A stretch of DNA of 49,755 nt, taken from Allobosea sp. Lineage in GTDB: Bacteria; Pseudomonadota; Alphaproteobacteria; Rhizobiales; Beijerinckiaceae. Each line of letters opens with the position of its first letter. Within the stretch, counting starts at the first letter, position 1. Location: NCBI RefSeq assembly GCF_030694325.1, contig NZ_JAUXYO010000075.1, positions 1 through 49,755 of the forward strand, given 5' to 3'. The notes beneath the pieces are model-generated. The model did not search any database. It saw nothing but the letters and a program-made list of their open reading frames with translations, and had not been told where the DNA came from. Shown piece after piece: positions 1 through 8,123 of the stretch. The translations under genes and the position numbers were made by a program.

Positions 1-728
1 TGGAGCGCGAGTTCAACCTCAACCTGATCTCGACCGCGCCTTCGGTCGTCTACCATCTCAAGCTGCGCGACGGCACGGTGCTGGAACTGCACAACCCGGC
101 CGACATGCCCGACGTGATGAAGATCGAGACCATCGAGGAACCCTGGATCAAGGCGACGATCTTCACCCCCGACGAATATCTCGGCTCGGTTCTGAAGCTC
201 TGCCAGGACCGCCGCGGCGTCCAGACCGACCTGTCCTATGTCGGCTCGCGCGCCAAGGTGGTCTACGACCTGCCGCTGAACGAGGTCGTGTTCGACTTCT
301 ACGACCGGCTGAAGTCGATCTCGAAGGGCTATGCCTCCTTCGACTATGCCATCACCGACTATCGCGAAGGCGACCTCGTGCGCATGTCGATCCTGGTCAA
401 TGCCGAGCCGGTCGATGCGCTGTCGATGCTGGTCCACCGCACCCGCGCCGACGCTCGCGGCCGCGCCATGTGCGAGAAGCTGAAGGACCTGATCCCGCCG
501 CACATGTTCCAGATCCCCGTCCAGGCGGCGATCGGCGGCAAGATCATCGCGCGCGAGACCATCCGCGCCCTGCGCAAGGACGTCACCGCCAAATGCTATG
601 GCGGCGACGCCACCCGCAAGCGCAAGCTTCTGGAGAAGCAGAAGGAAGGCAAGAAGAAGATGCGGCAGTTCGGCAAGGTCGAAATCCCGCAGGAAGCCTT
701 CATCGCCGCGCTGAAGATGGACAGCTGA
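1..728 (+). CDS. lepA: Elongation factor 4 (LepA), C-terminal part
   Basis: The reading frame is open from the first bases of the window (codons in phase with base 3) to a TGA at 726-728, so this is the last roughly 240 residues of a gene that starts upstream. It carries the elongation factor G-like domain V ([18 protein letters not shown]) followed by the LepA-specific C-terminal domain, with [30 protein letters not shown] and a basic tail ending in KMDS, all typical of LepA. LepA is a ribosome-associated GTPase acting on translation; the GTPase domain lies outside the window. The apparent GTG at 78 is internal and is not the start. A palindromic repeat lies just downstream, before the convergent ggt gene. 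Confidence 0.97.
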   Translation, partial: EREFNLNLISTAPSVVYHLKLRDGTVLELHNPADMPDVMKIETIEEPWIKATIFTPDEYLGSVLKLCQDRRGVQTDLSYVGSRAKVVYDLPLNEVVFDFYDRLKSISKGYASFDYAITDYREGDLVRMSILVNAEPVDALSMLVHRTRADARGRAMCEKLKDLIPPHMFQIPVQAAIGGKIIARETIRALRKDVTAKCYGGDATRKRKLLEKQKEGKKKMRQFGKVEIPQEAFIAALKMDS

Positions 729-763
729 GCGGCAACGTTCACCCGGCTTCGCTCCAAACGTGG

Positions 764-862
764 GTCATCCCGGACAAGCGGCGAAAGCCGCGCCGATCCG
801 GGATCCATTCCGGAACGCTTCAGGAATGGATCCCGGGTCTCCCTTCGGTCGCCCGGGATGAC
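764..862. repeat. Long imperfect palindromic repeat, copy 1
   Basis: About 99 bases that begin GTCATCCCGG and end CCCGGGATGAC, with a nested perfect 11-base inverted repeat (GGATCCATTCC / GGAATGGATCC). It fills the gap between the convergent lepA and gamma-glutamyltransferase genes. Related copies occur at 3660-3748 and 17034-17071. The arrangement resembles dispersed intergenic palindromes (REP/RIME-like) of alphaproteobacteria. A role as bidirectional terminator or mRNA 3'-end stabiliser is inferred. Confidence 0.8.
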
Positions 863-888
863 AGCGGCGGAGTTCGCCGCAGCGACCC

Positions 889-2502
889 TCACCACCCCAG
901 TGCGCAGCCATCCTTGCGGTGGTCGGAGCCCGCCGACAGCACGCCCGTGACGGGATCGATCGCGATCGCCTGGCCGCCGCCGATCGCGGCGCCCGGCGCG
1001 GTGAAGACGAAGCCGCGGCGCTCCAGCTCGGCGCGCACGGCCGCCGGCACGGTCTTTTCCGCCTCGATCGCGGTCTGGCCCGGGCGCGGGAAGACGCGCG
1101 GCAGCGAGATCGCGCTCTGCAGGTCGAGCCCGTAATCCAGCAGCTTGCTGATCAGATGGGCGTGGCCCATCGCCTGGTAATGGCCGCCCATCACGCCGAA
1201 GGACAGGCAGACCTTGCCGTCGCGCAGCATCATGCCCGGGATGATCGTGTGCAGCGGGCGCTTGCGCGGGGCGATCGCGTTGGGGTGGCCGGGCTTCAGC
1301 ACGAAGCCCTGGCCGCGGTTCTGCAGCAGCACGCCGCTCTTGGGCGCGACCAGCGCGGCGCCGAAGGGGTGGAACACCGAGTTGATGAAGCTCACCGCCA
1401 TGCCGTCGCCGTCGACGACGCTGATATAGACCGTGTCGGCATGCTCGACCTCGGTGGGCGCGAAGCTCGGCAGCTCCTTGATCGCCTGCTTCAGGTCGAT
1501 CTGGCTGCGCAATTGCGCCGCCAGCTCCTCCGAGAGCAGCCAGTCCAGCGGCACGTCGCTCTGGCTCGGATCGGCCAGCACGGCGTCGCGCACCGAATAG
1601 GCGAGCCTGGCCGCCTCGATCTCGATATGCAGCCGGTCGGCGGAGAGCGGGTCCTCGCCCGGCTCGAAGCCCGAGAGGATGTTGAGGATCATCAGCGCGA
1701 TCACACCCTGGCCGGCGGGCGGGCACTCGAACACGTCATGACCGCGGAAGCGGGTCTTGATCGGCGTGACATAGCCGCCCTTGGCCTCGCGGAAATCCTC
1801 CAGCGTATGCAGGCCGCCGAGTTCGCGCAGCCGGTCGACCATGTCCTGAGCGATCGCGCCCTCGTAGAAGGCGCTCGGCCCCGTCTCGGCGATCGCCTGC
1901 AGCGTCGCGGCGAGTTCGCGCTGGTGGTGGATCTCGCCGGCCAGCGGCGCCCGGCCCTCGGGCAGGAAGACGCGCGCGGTCGGCTCGTCCTTGGCCATCA
2001 GCGCGGCCTGCCCGGCCCAGTCGGCGGCGGCACGCGGCGCCACCACATAGCCGTCCCGCGCCAGGTCGATCGCCGGCTTCAGGAGGGTCGCCAGCGGCAG
2101 CCGGCCATGGTCCTTGACCAGCGTCGCCCAGGCCTCGACGGAGCCCGGGACCGTCACCGCATGGGGGGACTGGCGCGGAATCTCGTTGAAGCCCTGCTCC
2201 AGATACCAGTCGAGCGTCGCAGCCGCCGGCGTCCGGCCCGAGCCGTCATAGGCGAGGACGGTGTCGCTGCCGCCTTTGGCCATCAGCACGAAGCAGTCGC
2301 CGCCGATGCCGGTCGAGCCCGGCTCGACCACGCATTGCACGGCGCAAGCCGCCACCGCCGCGTCGATCGCATTGCCGCCGGCCTGCAGGATGTTGATCGC
2401 GGTCAGCGTCGCCGTCGGGTGCGAGGTAGCGGCCATGCCGCGCCGGCCCATCACCACCGAACGGCCGGGAAGTTCGTAATCGCGCTGGTTCGGCTGGCTC
2501 AC
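889..2502 (-). CDS. Gamma-glutamyltransferase family protein
   Basis: A 537-residue member of the Ntn-hydrolase gamma-glutamyltransferase family, which cleave gamma-glutamyl bonds such as in glutathione and mature by autocleavage into large and small subunits. The start is a GTG at 2502 because GGGAG lies eight bases upstream and the family N-terminus (GRSVVMGRRGMAATSHP) follows directly. The segment DAAVAACAVQCVVEPGSTGIGGD (about 48-69) is the large-subunit signature. DTVYISVVDGDG (about 356-367) places a Thr near 357 at the nucleophile position, and PLHTIIPGM and GGHYQAMGH are small-subunit motifs. No signal peptide is apparent, so a cytoplasmic location is likely. It is divergent from the nitronate monooxygenase gene across 195 bases. 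The substrate cannot be read from sequence. Confidence 0.92.
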   Translation of the reverse strand: MSQPNQRDYELPGRSVVMGRRGMAATSHPTATLTAINILQAGGNAIDAAVAACAVQCVVEPGSTGIGGDCFVLMAKGGSDTVLAYDGSGRTPAAATLDWYLEQGFNEIPRQSPHAVTVPGSVEAWATLVKDHGRLPLATLLKPAIDLARDGYVVAPRAAADWAGQAALMAKDEPTARVFLPEGRAPLAGEIHHQRELAATLQAIAETGPSAFYEGAIAQDMVDRLRELGGLHTLEDFREAKGGYVTPIKTRFRGHDVFECPPAGQGVIALMILNILSGFEPGEDPLSADRLHIEIEAARLAYSVRDAVLADPSQSDVPLDWLLSEELAAQLRSQIDLKQAIKELPSFAPTEVEHADTVYISVVDGDGMAVSFINSVFHPFGAALVAPKSGVLLQNRGQGFVLKPGHPNAIAPRKRPLHTIIPGMMLRDGKVCLSFGVMGGHYQAMGHAHLISKLLDYGLDLQSAISLPRVFPRPGQTAIEAEKTVPAAVRAELERRGFVFTAPGAAIGGGQAIAIDPVTGVLSAGSDHRKDGCALGW

Positions 2503-2697
2503 GTCGTCGTCTCCCGAGGCTCGGCCGGGTTGCGCCGGCTCTCCCGACCGCACTCGCCCAGCCGGCCGGATTTGGCAAGCGCCGCCGGCGCGCTGCGGCC
2601 CTGCAATGGGTTCCACACGGGCCGGCACGCTGATACCACCGGGAGATCGCGAAGAGATTCCGGGCTGCAGGAATCCGAAGCTGGGGAGACCGCCACC

Positions 2698-3624
2698 GTG
2701 CCGCTACCGACCACGCTCGCCGGGCGCCTGCGCCTGCCCGCCATCGCCTCGCCGATGTTCCTCGTCTCCGGCCCCGATCTCGTGGTCGAGACCTGCAAGG
2801 CCGGCATTCTCGGCACCTTCCCGGCATTGAACCAGCGCACGAGCGAGGGCTATGAGGCCTGGCTGAGCGAGATCGAGGGCCGCCTCGCGGATGTGCCCGA
2901 GGCCGCGCCCTTCGGCGTCAACCTCATCGTCCACCGCTCCAATCCGCGGCTGGAGGCGGATCTCGCGATCACCGCGAAACACAGGGTGCCGCTGGTCATC
3001 ACCTCGCTCGGTGCGGTGCCCGATCTGGTCAAGGCGGTGCATGGCTATGGCGGGCTGGTCTTCCACGACGTCATCAGCCTGCGCCATGCCCGCAAGGCGG
3101 CCGAGGCCGGCGTCGACGGCATCATCGCGGTCGCAGCCGGCGCCGGCGGCCATGCCGGCACGATGAGCCCCTTCGCGCTGGTCTCCGAGATCCGCCGCTT
3201 CTTTGCGGGAACGATCGTGCTGGCGGGCGCGATCTCGAACGGCGCCCAGATCGCCGCGGCGCAGTTGATGGGCGCCGATCTCGCCTATCTCGGCACGCGC
3301 TTCATCGCGACGACCGAGAGCATGGCGGATCCCGAATACAAGGCGATGCTGCTGCGCAGCCAGGCCGCCGACATCCTCTACACCCCGGCGATCAGCGGCG
3401 TGAACGCCAACTTCATGCGCGAGAGCATCCAGGCCGCGGGGCTCGATCCCGACAACCTCACCGGCCACGGCAAACTCGATCTCGGCAACGAGGCCAAGGT
3501 CTGGAAGACGATCTGGTCGGCCGGCCAGGGCGTCGGTGCGATCGAGGACGCGCCGACGACCGCCGAACTGGGCGCGCGCCTGCTGGCCGAATACCGCCAG
3601 GCGCGGGCCTCGCTCGCGGGCTGA
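2698..3624 (+). CDS. Nitronate monooxygenase-like FMN enzyme
   Basis: A 308-residue TIM-barrel flavoprotein of the nitronate monooxygenase (2-nitropropane dioxygenase-like) family, which oxidise alkyl nitronates with FMN and oxygen; some relatives are enoyl reductases. The start is a GTG at 2698, with GGGGAG about ten bases upstream. The N-terminal ASPMFLVSGPDLV and the loop AAGAGGHAGTMSPF, with the likely catalytic His near 152, are family hallmarks. GAISNGAQIAAAQLMGADLAYLGTRF is the FMN phosphate-binding region. Length is slightly below the usual 320-350 residues. It stands alone on the plus strand with a palindromic repeat after its stop. The physiological substrate is unknown. Confidence 0.9.
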   Translation: MPLPTTLAGRLRLPAIASPMFLVSGPDLVVETCKAGILGTFPALNQRTSEGYEAWLSEIEGRLADVPEAAPFGVNLIVHRSNPRLEADLAITAKHRVPLVITSLGAVPDLVKAVHGYGGLVFHDVISLRHARKAAEAGVDGIIAVAAGAGGHAGTMSPFALVSEIRRFFAGTIVLAGAISNGAQIAAAQLMGADLAYLGTRFIATTESMADPEYKAMLLRSQAADILYTPAISGVNANFMRESIQAAGLDPDNLTGHGKLDLGNEAKVWKTIWSAGQGVGAIEDAPTTAELGARLLAEYRQARASLAG

Positions 3625-3659
3625 GTGCACGACGCGCAGACCATTGGGCCATCCGCGCC

Positions 3660-3748
3660 GTCATCCCGGACGTAGCGAAGCGGAGTTCCGGGATCCATCA
3701 TAGAGCGCCGGAGCCCTCCGATGGATCCCGGGGCAAGCCCGGGATGAC
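3660..3748. repeat. Long imperfect palindromic repeat, copy 2
   Basis: About 89 bases starting GTCATCCCGGA and ending CCCGGGATGAC, with an inner inverted pair CCGGGATCCAT / ATGGATCCCGG. It sits between two convergent genes (nitronate monooxygenase-like and the cysteine-repeat protein), the same context as copy 1. Outer arms and the inner GGATCCAT core are shared with copy 1 while the loop differs, which fits a dispersed structural repeat. Confidence 0.8.
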
Positions 3749-3795
3749 GGTGGTGGTTCGGAGCCCGGCTCAGCGATCTCCCGCTGTAGCCCCGA

Positions 3796-4275
3796 TCAGC
3801 CCTTCAGCTTAGCGTTGCACTGGCTCCAGTAGCCGCCGCCCTTCTCGATCCATTTCAGCTCGCCATTCGCGTTGGCGGCCTTGTTGGCATTGTACTGATC
3901 GGCGCAGGTCTTGAGCCGCGCCTTGCCGGCGGTGAGGTCGTTGTATTTGGTCGCCACCGCTTTCGGGAACACAGCGGGCTTGGCCTTGGCCGTGCTGGCG
4001 GGCTTGGCGGCCGGGGTCGCCGGGGCGCTGGCGGGGGTCACGGCCGGCTTGGCGGGCTCGCTCACGGCCGCGGCGGCCTCGGCCTCGTCGGCATCGTCGT
4101 CGGCGCATTGGGCCTTGCGGAAATCGTTCCACTTCTGGCCCTTGAGGGTGTTGGCCTTCTTGGCCTCCTGATACTTGGCGGAGCATTCCTTCATCGTCAG
4201 CGCCGCCGCCGGGGTGACCGGCAGGGCCGTCAGCGCAGCCAGCGCCGCACCGGCAAGGATCGCATTCCTCAGCAT
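3796..4275 (-). CDS. Small exported protein with two Cys/Trp repeats
   Basis: A 159-residue protein of unknown function. The start at 4275 is chosen because GGAG lies about ten bases upstream and the N-terminus then forms a signal peptide (MLRNAILAGAALAALTALPV, cleavage near AAA/LT). An in-frame ATG four codons upstream is possible. Two related repeats flank a long Ala/Pro/Lys linker: MKECSAKYQEAKKANTLKG then KWNDFRKAQC (about 27-57), and LKTCADQYNANKAANANGE then KWIEKGGGYWSQC near the C-terminus. Each has two Cys and a KW motif, suggesting one disulfide per repeat in the periplasm. The spacing is reminiscent of PsiF-like repeats, but that relation is only suggestive. Confidence 0.75.
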   Translation of the reverse strand: MLRNAILAGAALAALTALPVTPAAALTMKECSAKYQEAKKANTLKGQKWNDFRKAQCADDDADEAEAAAAVSEPAKPAVTPASAPATPAAKPASTAKAKPAVFPKAVATKYNDLTAGKARLKTCADQYNANKAANANGELKWIEKGGGYWSQCNAKLKG

Positions 4276-4387
4276 GGTCGTCTCCATCGCAGGGGCGCAT
4301 CGTGCCCCTGCGGCATGGCACTCCCATTCCGCCTGCCTTGCAAGCGGCATTTTCAAGGCGAGGCGGGCGCCTGCCCGGCTCGCGAGA

Positions 4388-5632
4388 TTAGGCCAGGGAG
4401 CGCAGGTCGAAGGCGGGGTCGCCCGCCTGTTCCGGCGTGGGCGAGAGGCCCGCCGCGATCAGGCGCCGCCCCATCATGTGATCCGCCGGGCGGTTGATGC
4501 TCTCGATCGCGACGAGCCGCGGCCCGTCATAGCGAAACAGCGAGAAGCGCCCCTCGGACGGCGAGCCGCGCAGCACGGCGGGTCCACCCGGAACGCCGAG
4601 GCCGACCATCTGCAGCTTGACGTCGTACTGGTCCGACCAGAACCAGGGCACGGCGGCATGGGGCTCTGGCCGACCGGCGATTGTCGCGCCCACGATGCGG
4701 CCCTGGTCGTTGGCATTCTGCACCGAACTCAGCCGCAGGCGCCGCCGCGCATGGACGTTCGGGTGGCTGGTGCAGTCGCCCGCCGCGAAGATCAGCGGGT
4801 CGGAGGTCCGCCCGCTTGCGTCGACCGCGATCCCGTCCTCCATCGCGAGGCCCGCGGCTGCTGCGAACTCGACATTGGGCACGGCCCCGACCGCCGCCAA
4901 GACGAGGTCGCAGGCCAGGCGCGACCCGTCGGCGCAGAGGACCGCCGCGACCTTGCCGCCCTCGCCCTCGATCCGCTCGATGCGGGTGTCGAGGCGGATC
5001 GCGACGCCCTGCCGTTCATGCACGCCCTGGATATAGGCGGAGATCTCCGGCGCGACGGCATGGCCGATCAGCCGCGGCCCGGCCTCCACCACCGTGACCT
5101 GTTTGCCGAGCGCAATGGCCGCCGACGCGACCTCGAGCCCGATGAAGCCGCCGCCGATGATCACGATCGCCCGCGCCGCTGCGAGCCGCGCGCTGAGCGC
5201 CTGCGCATCGTCGAGCGAACGCAGGGCGAGAACGCCGTCGAGCGCCGCGCCCTCACAACGCAATGCCGCCGCCCGCGCGCCGGTCGCGAGCGCGAGCTGG
5301 CCGTAGCCAAGCACCGAGCCGTCCGCGAAGTGGACCTGGCGGGCCTCGCGGTCGAGTGTCACCGCATGGCGGCGCGGCAGGAAGGCGATGTCGGCCTCGG
5401 CAAAGAACGAGGCCGCCTTCAACGGCAGATGGGCTCCCGCCCTGCCGAGCAGGAAGCCCTTCGACAAGGGCGGCCGCTGATAGGGCAGCTCTGCCTCATC
5501 TCCCGCCAGCGCGATGCGGCCGGCAAAGCCCGCCTCGCGCGCGGCAGCGGCGATGGCGAGCCCCGCATAGGAGGCGCCGATCACGAGCAGGTCGAAGGTG
5601 TCGGTGGTCGGCGGGGAGGGGGCGGTCGGCAT
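4388..5632 (-). CDS. FAD-dependent ferredoxin/rubredoxin-reductase-like protein
   Basis: A 414-residue pyridine nucleotide-disulfide oxidoreductase of the bacterial ferredoxin reductase class (putidaredoxin or rhodocoxin reductase-like), which passes electrons from NAD(P)H via FAD to a small iron-sulfur carrier. VIGASYAGLAIA (about 17-28) is the FAD Rossmann motif. YQRPPLSKGFL (51-61) is diagnostic. VIIGGGFIGLEVA (about 157-169) binds NAD(P)H, FAAGDCTSHPN is the second FAD motif, and FWSDQYDVKLQMVG opens the C-terminal reductase domain. No ferredoxin, Rieske protein or P450 gene is adjacent, so the partner is unknown. It lies 129 bases after the CcdA-like gene on the same strand, with a possible hairpin between, so co-transcription is uncertain. 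Confidence 0.9.
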   Translation of the reverse strand: MPTAPSPPTTDTFDLLVIGASYAGLAIAAAAREAGFAGRIALAGDEAELPYQRPPLSKGFLLGRAGAHLPLKAASFFAEADIAFLPRRHAVTLDREARQVHFADGSVLGYGQLALATGARAAALRCEGAALDGVLALRSLDDAQALSARLAAARAIVIIGGGFIGLEVASAAIALGKQVTVVEAGPRLIGHAVAPEISAYIQGVHERQGVAIRLDTRIERIEGEGGKVAAVLCADGSRLACDLVLAAVGAVPNVEFAAAAGLAMEDGIAVDASGRTSDPLIFAAGDCTSHPNVHARRRLRLSSVQNANDQGRIVGATIAGRPEPHAAVPWFWSDQYDVKLQMVGLGVPGGPAVLRGSPSEGRFSLFRYDGPRLVAIESINRPADHMMGRRLIAAGLSPTPEQAGDPAFDLRSLA

Positions 5633-5703
5633 CCGGGATTTCCATGAGCAGGCGCCCGGAGGAATGTCCGCGATGCGCCGCGCCCGTATCTAGGCGAGAG
5701 AGT

Positions 5704-5740
5704 GGCTGCCGCCTATGCGAAAATGGAAGGCGGCGGCTGC
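5704..5740 (-). terminator. Possible hairpin after the CcdA-like gene
   Basis: GCCGCCT at 5708-5714 and AGGCGGC at 5728-5734 form a seven-base-pair GC stem with a 13-base loop, about 20 bases after the stop of the CcdA-like gene. There is no strong U tract, so termination would be weak or factor-dependent. Confidence 0.3.
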
Positions 5741-5761
5741 CGGAGATGCACCTGTGCGGCC

Positions 5762-6478
5762 TCAGAACGAGGTCGTCAGCCGCGTCAGCCATTCAGGCGA
5801 GGCGGCGACGAGGGCGGCTTCCAGCGTCTTGTCCCACCCGGTCAGGATCAGGATGCCGACGGCGACGAGAAAGCCGCCGAGGGCCGTCTTGAAGCCCTGA
5901 CCGGCCGACATCATGCGGTTGCGCAGGCTTATCAGCCGTGCCCGCGACAGCATCCCGAGCGCGATCAGCGGCAGGCCGGCGCCGACACCGAAGGCAAGCA
6001 TCGTCAGCGCGACCGCGCCGAGATTTTCGCCCTGCGCGGCGAGGACCGAGGCCGCGCCCAGCGTCGGTCCGACGCAGGGGCTCCAGACCGCGCCGAGCAG
6101 GAGCCCGACGCCGAACTGGCCGCGCAGGCCGTTCGGCGAGAAGCCGCCGAAGCGCTGCTCGGTCCAGTTGCTGAGCGGGCCGCCAGCCGCCGCCACCCGC
6201 GCATGCAGCACGGGCAGCATCAGCACGAGGCCGAGCAGGACGAGCATGATCGCCGCCGCCATCCGGAACACGCCGGTATCGAGACCGATGGCAAATCCGA
6301 TCGTCGCCACGAACAGCCCGATCGCGGTGAAGGACAGGGCGAGCCCTGCGGCCAGCGCGACCGGCCCGTAACGATGCTCCGAAACCGCCGTGCCGAGCAC
6401 GATCGGCAGCAGCGGCAGGACGCAGGGCGACAGGATCGACAGGATGCCGGCGATCAGCGCGAAGCCCGAACTGGCCAT
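5762..6478 (-). CDS. CcdA/DsbD-type transmembrane electron carrier
   Basis: A 238-residue polytopic membrane protein of the CcdA / DsbD transmembrane family, which moves reducing equivalents from cytoplasmic thioredoxin to periplasmic thiol proteins. LSPCVLPLLPIVLG (Cys19) and VWSPCVGPTLG (Cys135) are the paired CP motifs that supply the membrane dithiol. About six hydrophobic segments are visible, the usual CcdA topology. It starts 12 bases after the stop of an exported thioredoxin-like gene with a CPTC site, so the two very likely form an operon in which this protein reduces the thioredoxin-like partner. No cytochrome c maturation genes are nearby, so a general periplasmic thiol-reduction role is as likely as haem ligation. 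Confidence 0.9.
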   Translation of the reverse strand: MASSGFALIAGILSILSPCVLPLLPIVLGTAVSEHRYGPVALAAGLALSFTAIGLFVATIGFAIGLDTGVFRMAAAIMLVLLGLVLMLPVLHARVAAAGGPLSNWTEQRFGGFSPNGLRGQFGVGLLLGAVWSPCVGPTLGAASVLAAQGENLGAVALTMLAFGVGAGLPLIALGMLSRARLISLRNRMMSAGQGFKTALGGFLVAVGILILTGWDKTLEAALVAASPEWLTRLTTSF

Positions 6479-6490
6479 GGCGGGAGCGCC

Positions 6491-6886
6491 TCAGATCGCG
6501 CGGGCGAGCAGCGCCTCGATCGACGCCTTGTTGGTGTCTCCGACCGAGCGGCCCATTTCCGTGCCGCCCTTGAAGACGATCAGCGTGCTCTGCTGCAGGG
6601 CCTTCAAGCTGCGCAGCGCGTCTTTCTGGCTGTCGAAATCGAGATTGAAGACGACGAGGTTCTTGAAGCGCGGCTGCTTGGCCAGTTCGGACAGGATCGG
6701 CGCCTGGGCCTTGCAGGTCGGGCACCAGGGCGCGGAGACGTCGATCAGAACCGGCTTGCCGGCCTTCATCGCGGCGTCGAAGGCGGCCTGGGAGAAGGCG
6801 GTCTTGTCGAGGGCGAGGGCCGGGAGGGCCGAGACCGTGAGGGCCGCGGCGGTGAGGGCGGCGAGAGCGTGGCGACGGTCGATCAT
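6491..6886 (-). CDS. Exported thioredoxin-like protein (CPTC active site)
   Basis: A 131-residue thioredoxin-fold protein. The start at 6886 is preferred because AGAGG lies five bases upstream and MIDRRHALAALTAAALTVSALPALA is an export signal with a possible twin-arginine pair; an ATG 14 codons upstream lacks this. APWCPTCKAQAP (Trp54, Cys55, Cys58) is the redox-active site in a DsbD C-terminal-like context, and STLIVFKGGTEMGRSVG matches the strand after the position usually held by the cis-Pro. The pairing with the CcdA-like gene 12 bases downstream suggests a split DsbD: CcdA-like carrier plus periplasmic thioredoxin. Its client proteins are unknown. Confidence 0.9.
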   Translation of the reverse strand: MIDRRHALAALTAAALTVSALPALALDKTAFSQAAFDAAMKAGKPVLIDVSAPWCPTCKAQAPILSELAKQPRFKNLVVFNLDFDSQKDALRSLKALQQSTLIVFKGGTEMGRSVGDTNKASIEALLARAI

Positions 6887-6997
6887 GGGAACCTCTGCTG
6901 GATGACGGGGCCGGGACACCGGCATCACGTCATTCGCGCGGCGCAGCGGTTCCGTTACGTCCTCACGCCGAGTTGATTGCGGTCCGTCGCGTCGGGT

Positions 6998-8122
6998 TCA
7001 CCCGCCGGGTGCGCTGCGCTCATGGTCGGTCTTCAGCCGGCGTTCGAGGAAGCGGCTATAGGCGCCCATTGCATAGCTGAACACGGCATAGACGAGAGCT
7101 GCGAAGACATAGCCCTCGATCACCGCGATGCCCTGCCAGTTCGGGTCGCGCAGCGAGGCGCGAACCGTGTCGAGGAAGTCGAGCAGGCCGATGATGGTGA
7201 CGAGCGTCGTGTCCTGGAAGAAGCCGATGAAGATGTTGACCAGCGGCGGGATCACGATCTTCAGCGCCTGCGGCAGGATGATCTTGCGCATGGCGAGCCA
7301 GTAGCCGAGCCCCAGCGCCGCCGCCGCCTCGTGCTGGCCCTTCGGCACGGCCTGCAGCCCGCCGCGGACGGTTTCGGCGATATAGGCGCCGGCGAAGATG
7401 ATGATCGCGACCTGCGCCCGCAGCAATTTGTCGACCGTCAGCCCGTCGGGCATGAACAGCGGCAGCATCACCGAGGCCATGAACAGGATCGAGACCAGCG
7501 GCACGCCGCGGACGACCTCGATGAAGATGATCGCGATGACCTGGATCGCGGGAAGCTTGGAACTGCGAGCCAGCGCCAGCACCACGCCGAGCGGGAAGCC
7601 CAGCGCCAGCCCGACGAAGGAGAGCATGAAGGAGAGCGGCAGCCCGCCCCAGTTCGTCGTGGTCACCACCGGCAGCCCGAAGACGCCGCCATACATCAGC
7701 ACGCCGCAGATGGGCGGCACCGCGATCCAGAGCCAGACCAGCCCGCGCCCCCAGAAGCGCGGCATCATCGAGACGATGATCGCACCGAGGAACAGGGCGA
7801 GCGCCAGCGCCGGCCGCCAATGCTCGTCGTAAGGGTAGAAGCCGAAGATCATGAAGCGCAGCTTCGCGGCCAGGAAGGGCCAGCACGCGCCCGTGCCGCC
7901 CTTGCAGGCCTCCGGCCCGCCCTCCATCACGGCCCGGGTCACCAGCCAGCCCCAGGCGGCGGTGGCGAGGCGGACCATCAGCCAGAGGCAGGCCAGCGTG
8001 ATCAGCGCGTTGAGCGGCGTGCCGAAATAGCGCTTCAGCGGGGCGGAGAGGCCGCGCCGGCGCGGCGGCTGCAGCGGTGCCCGTGCGAGGTTTAGGGCGT
8101 CCATCTCCGCGGCGGTGGCCAT
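6998..8122 (-). CDS. aapM: General L-amino acid ABC transporter permease (AapM-like)
   Basis: A 374-residue inner-membrane permease of the polar amino acid family. It begins one base after the stop of the aapQ-like gene, indicating translational coupling. The N-terminal half has several membrane helices with a family-specific insert (GFYPYDEHWRP). The conserved permease core follows (PLSFMLSFVGLALGFPLG; IEVVRGVPLVSILFMASVMLP), then the EAA loop contacting the ATPase (EAAAALGLGYWLAMRKIILPQ). With AapQ and AapJ it would import a broad range of L-amino acids. The canonical gene order ends with the ATPase aapP, but here the next gene downstream is the thioredoxin-like gene, about 110 bases away, so the ATPase must be encoded elsewhere. 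Confidence 0.92.
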   Translation of the reverse strand: MATAAEMDALNLARAPLQPPRRRGLSAPLKRYFGTPLNALITLACLWLMVRLATAAWGWLVTRAVMEGGPEACKGGTGACWPFLAAKLRFMIFGFYPYDEHWRPALALALFLGAIIVSMMPRFWGRGLVWLWIAVPPICGVLMYGGVFGLPVVTTTNWGGLPLSFMLSFVGLALGFPLGVVLALARSSKLPAIQVIAIIFIEVVRGVPLVSILFMASVMLPLFMPDGLTVDKLLRAQVAIIIFAGAYIAETVRGGLQAVPKGQHEAAAALGLGYWLAMRKIILPQALKIVIPPLVNIFIGFFQDTTLVTIIGLLDFLDTVRASLRDPNWQGIAVIEGYVFAALVYAVFSYAMGAYSRFLERRLKTDHERSAPGG

Positions 8123-8123
8123 C

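Noticed and set aside
919-2697. Long plus-strand open frame opposite the gamma-glutamyltransferase
   Set aside because: Composition is Arg/His/Asp-rich as in antisense frames, and the minus-strand gene is unmistakable. Only the 3' part from 2698 is a real gene.
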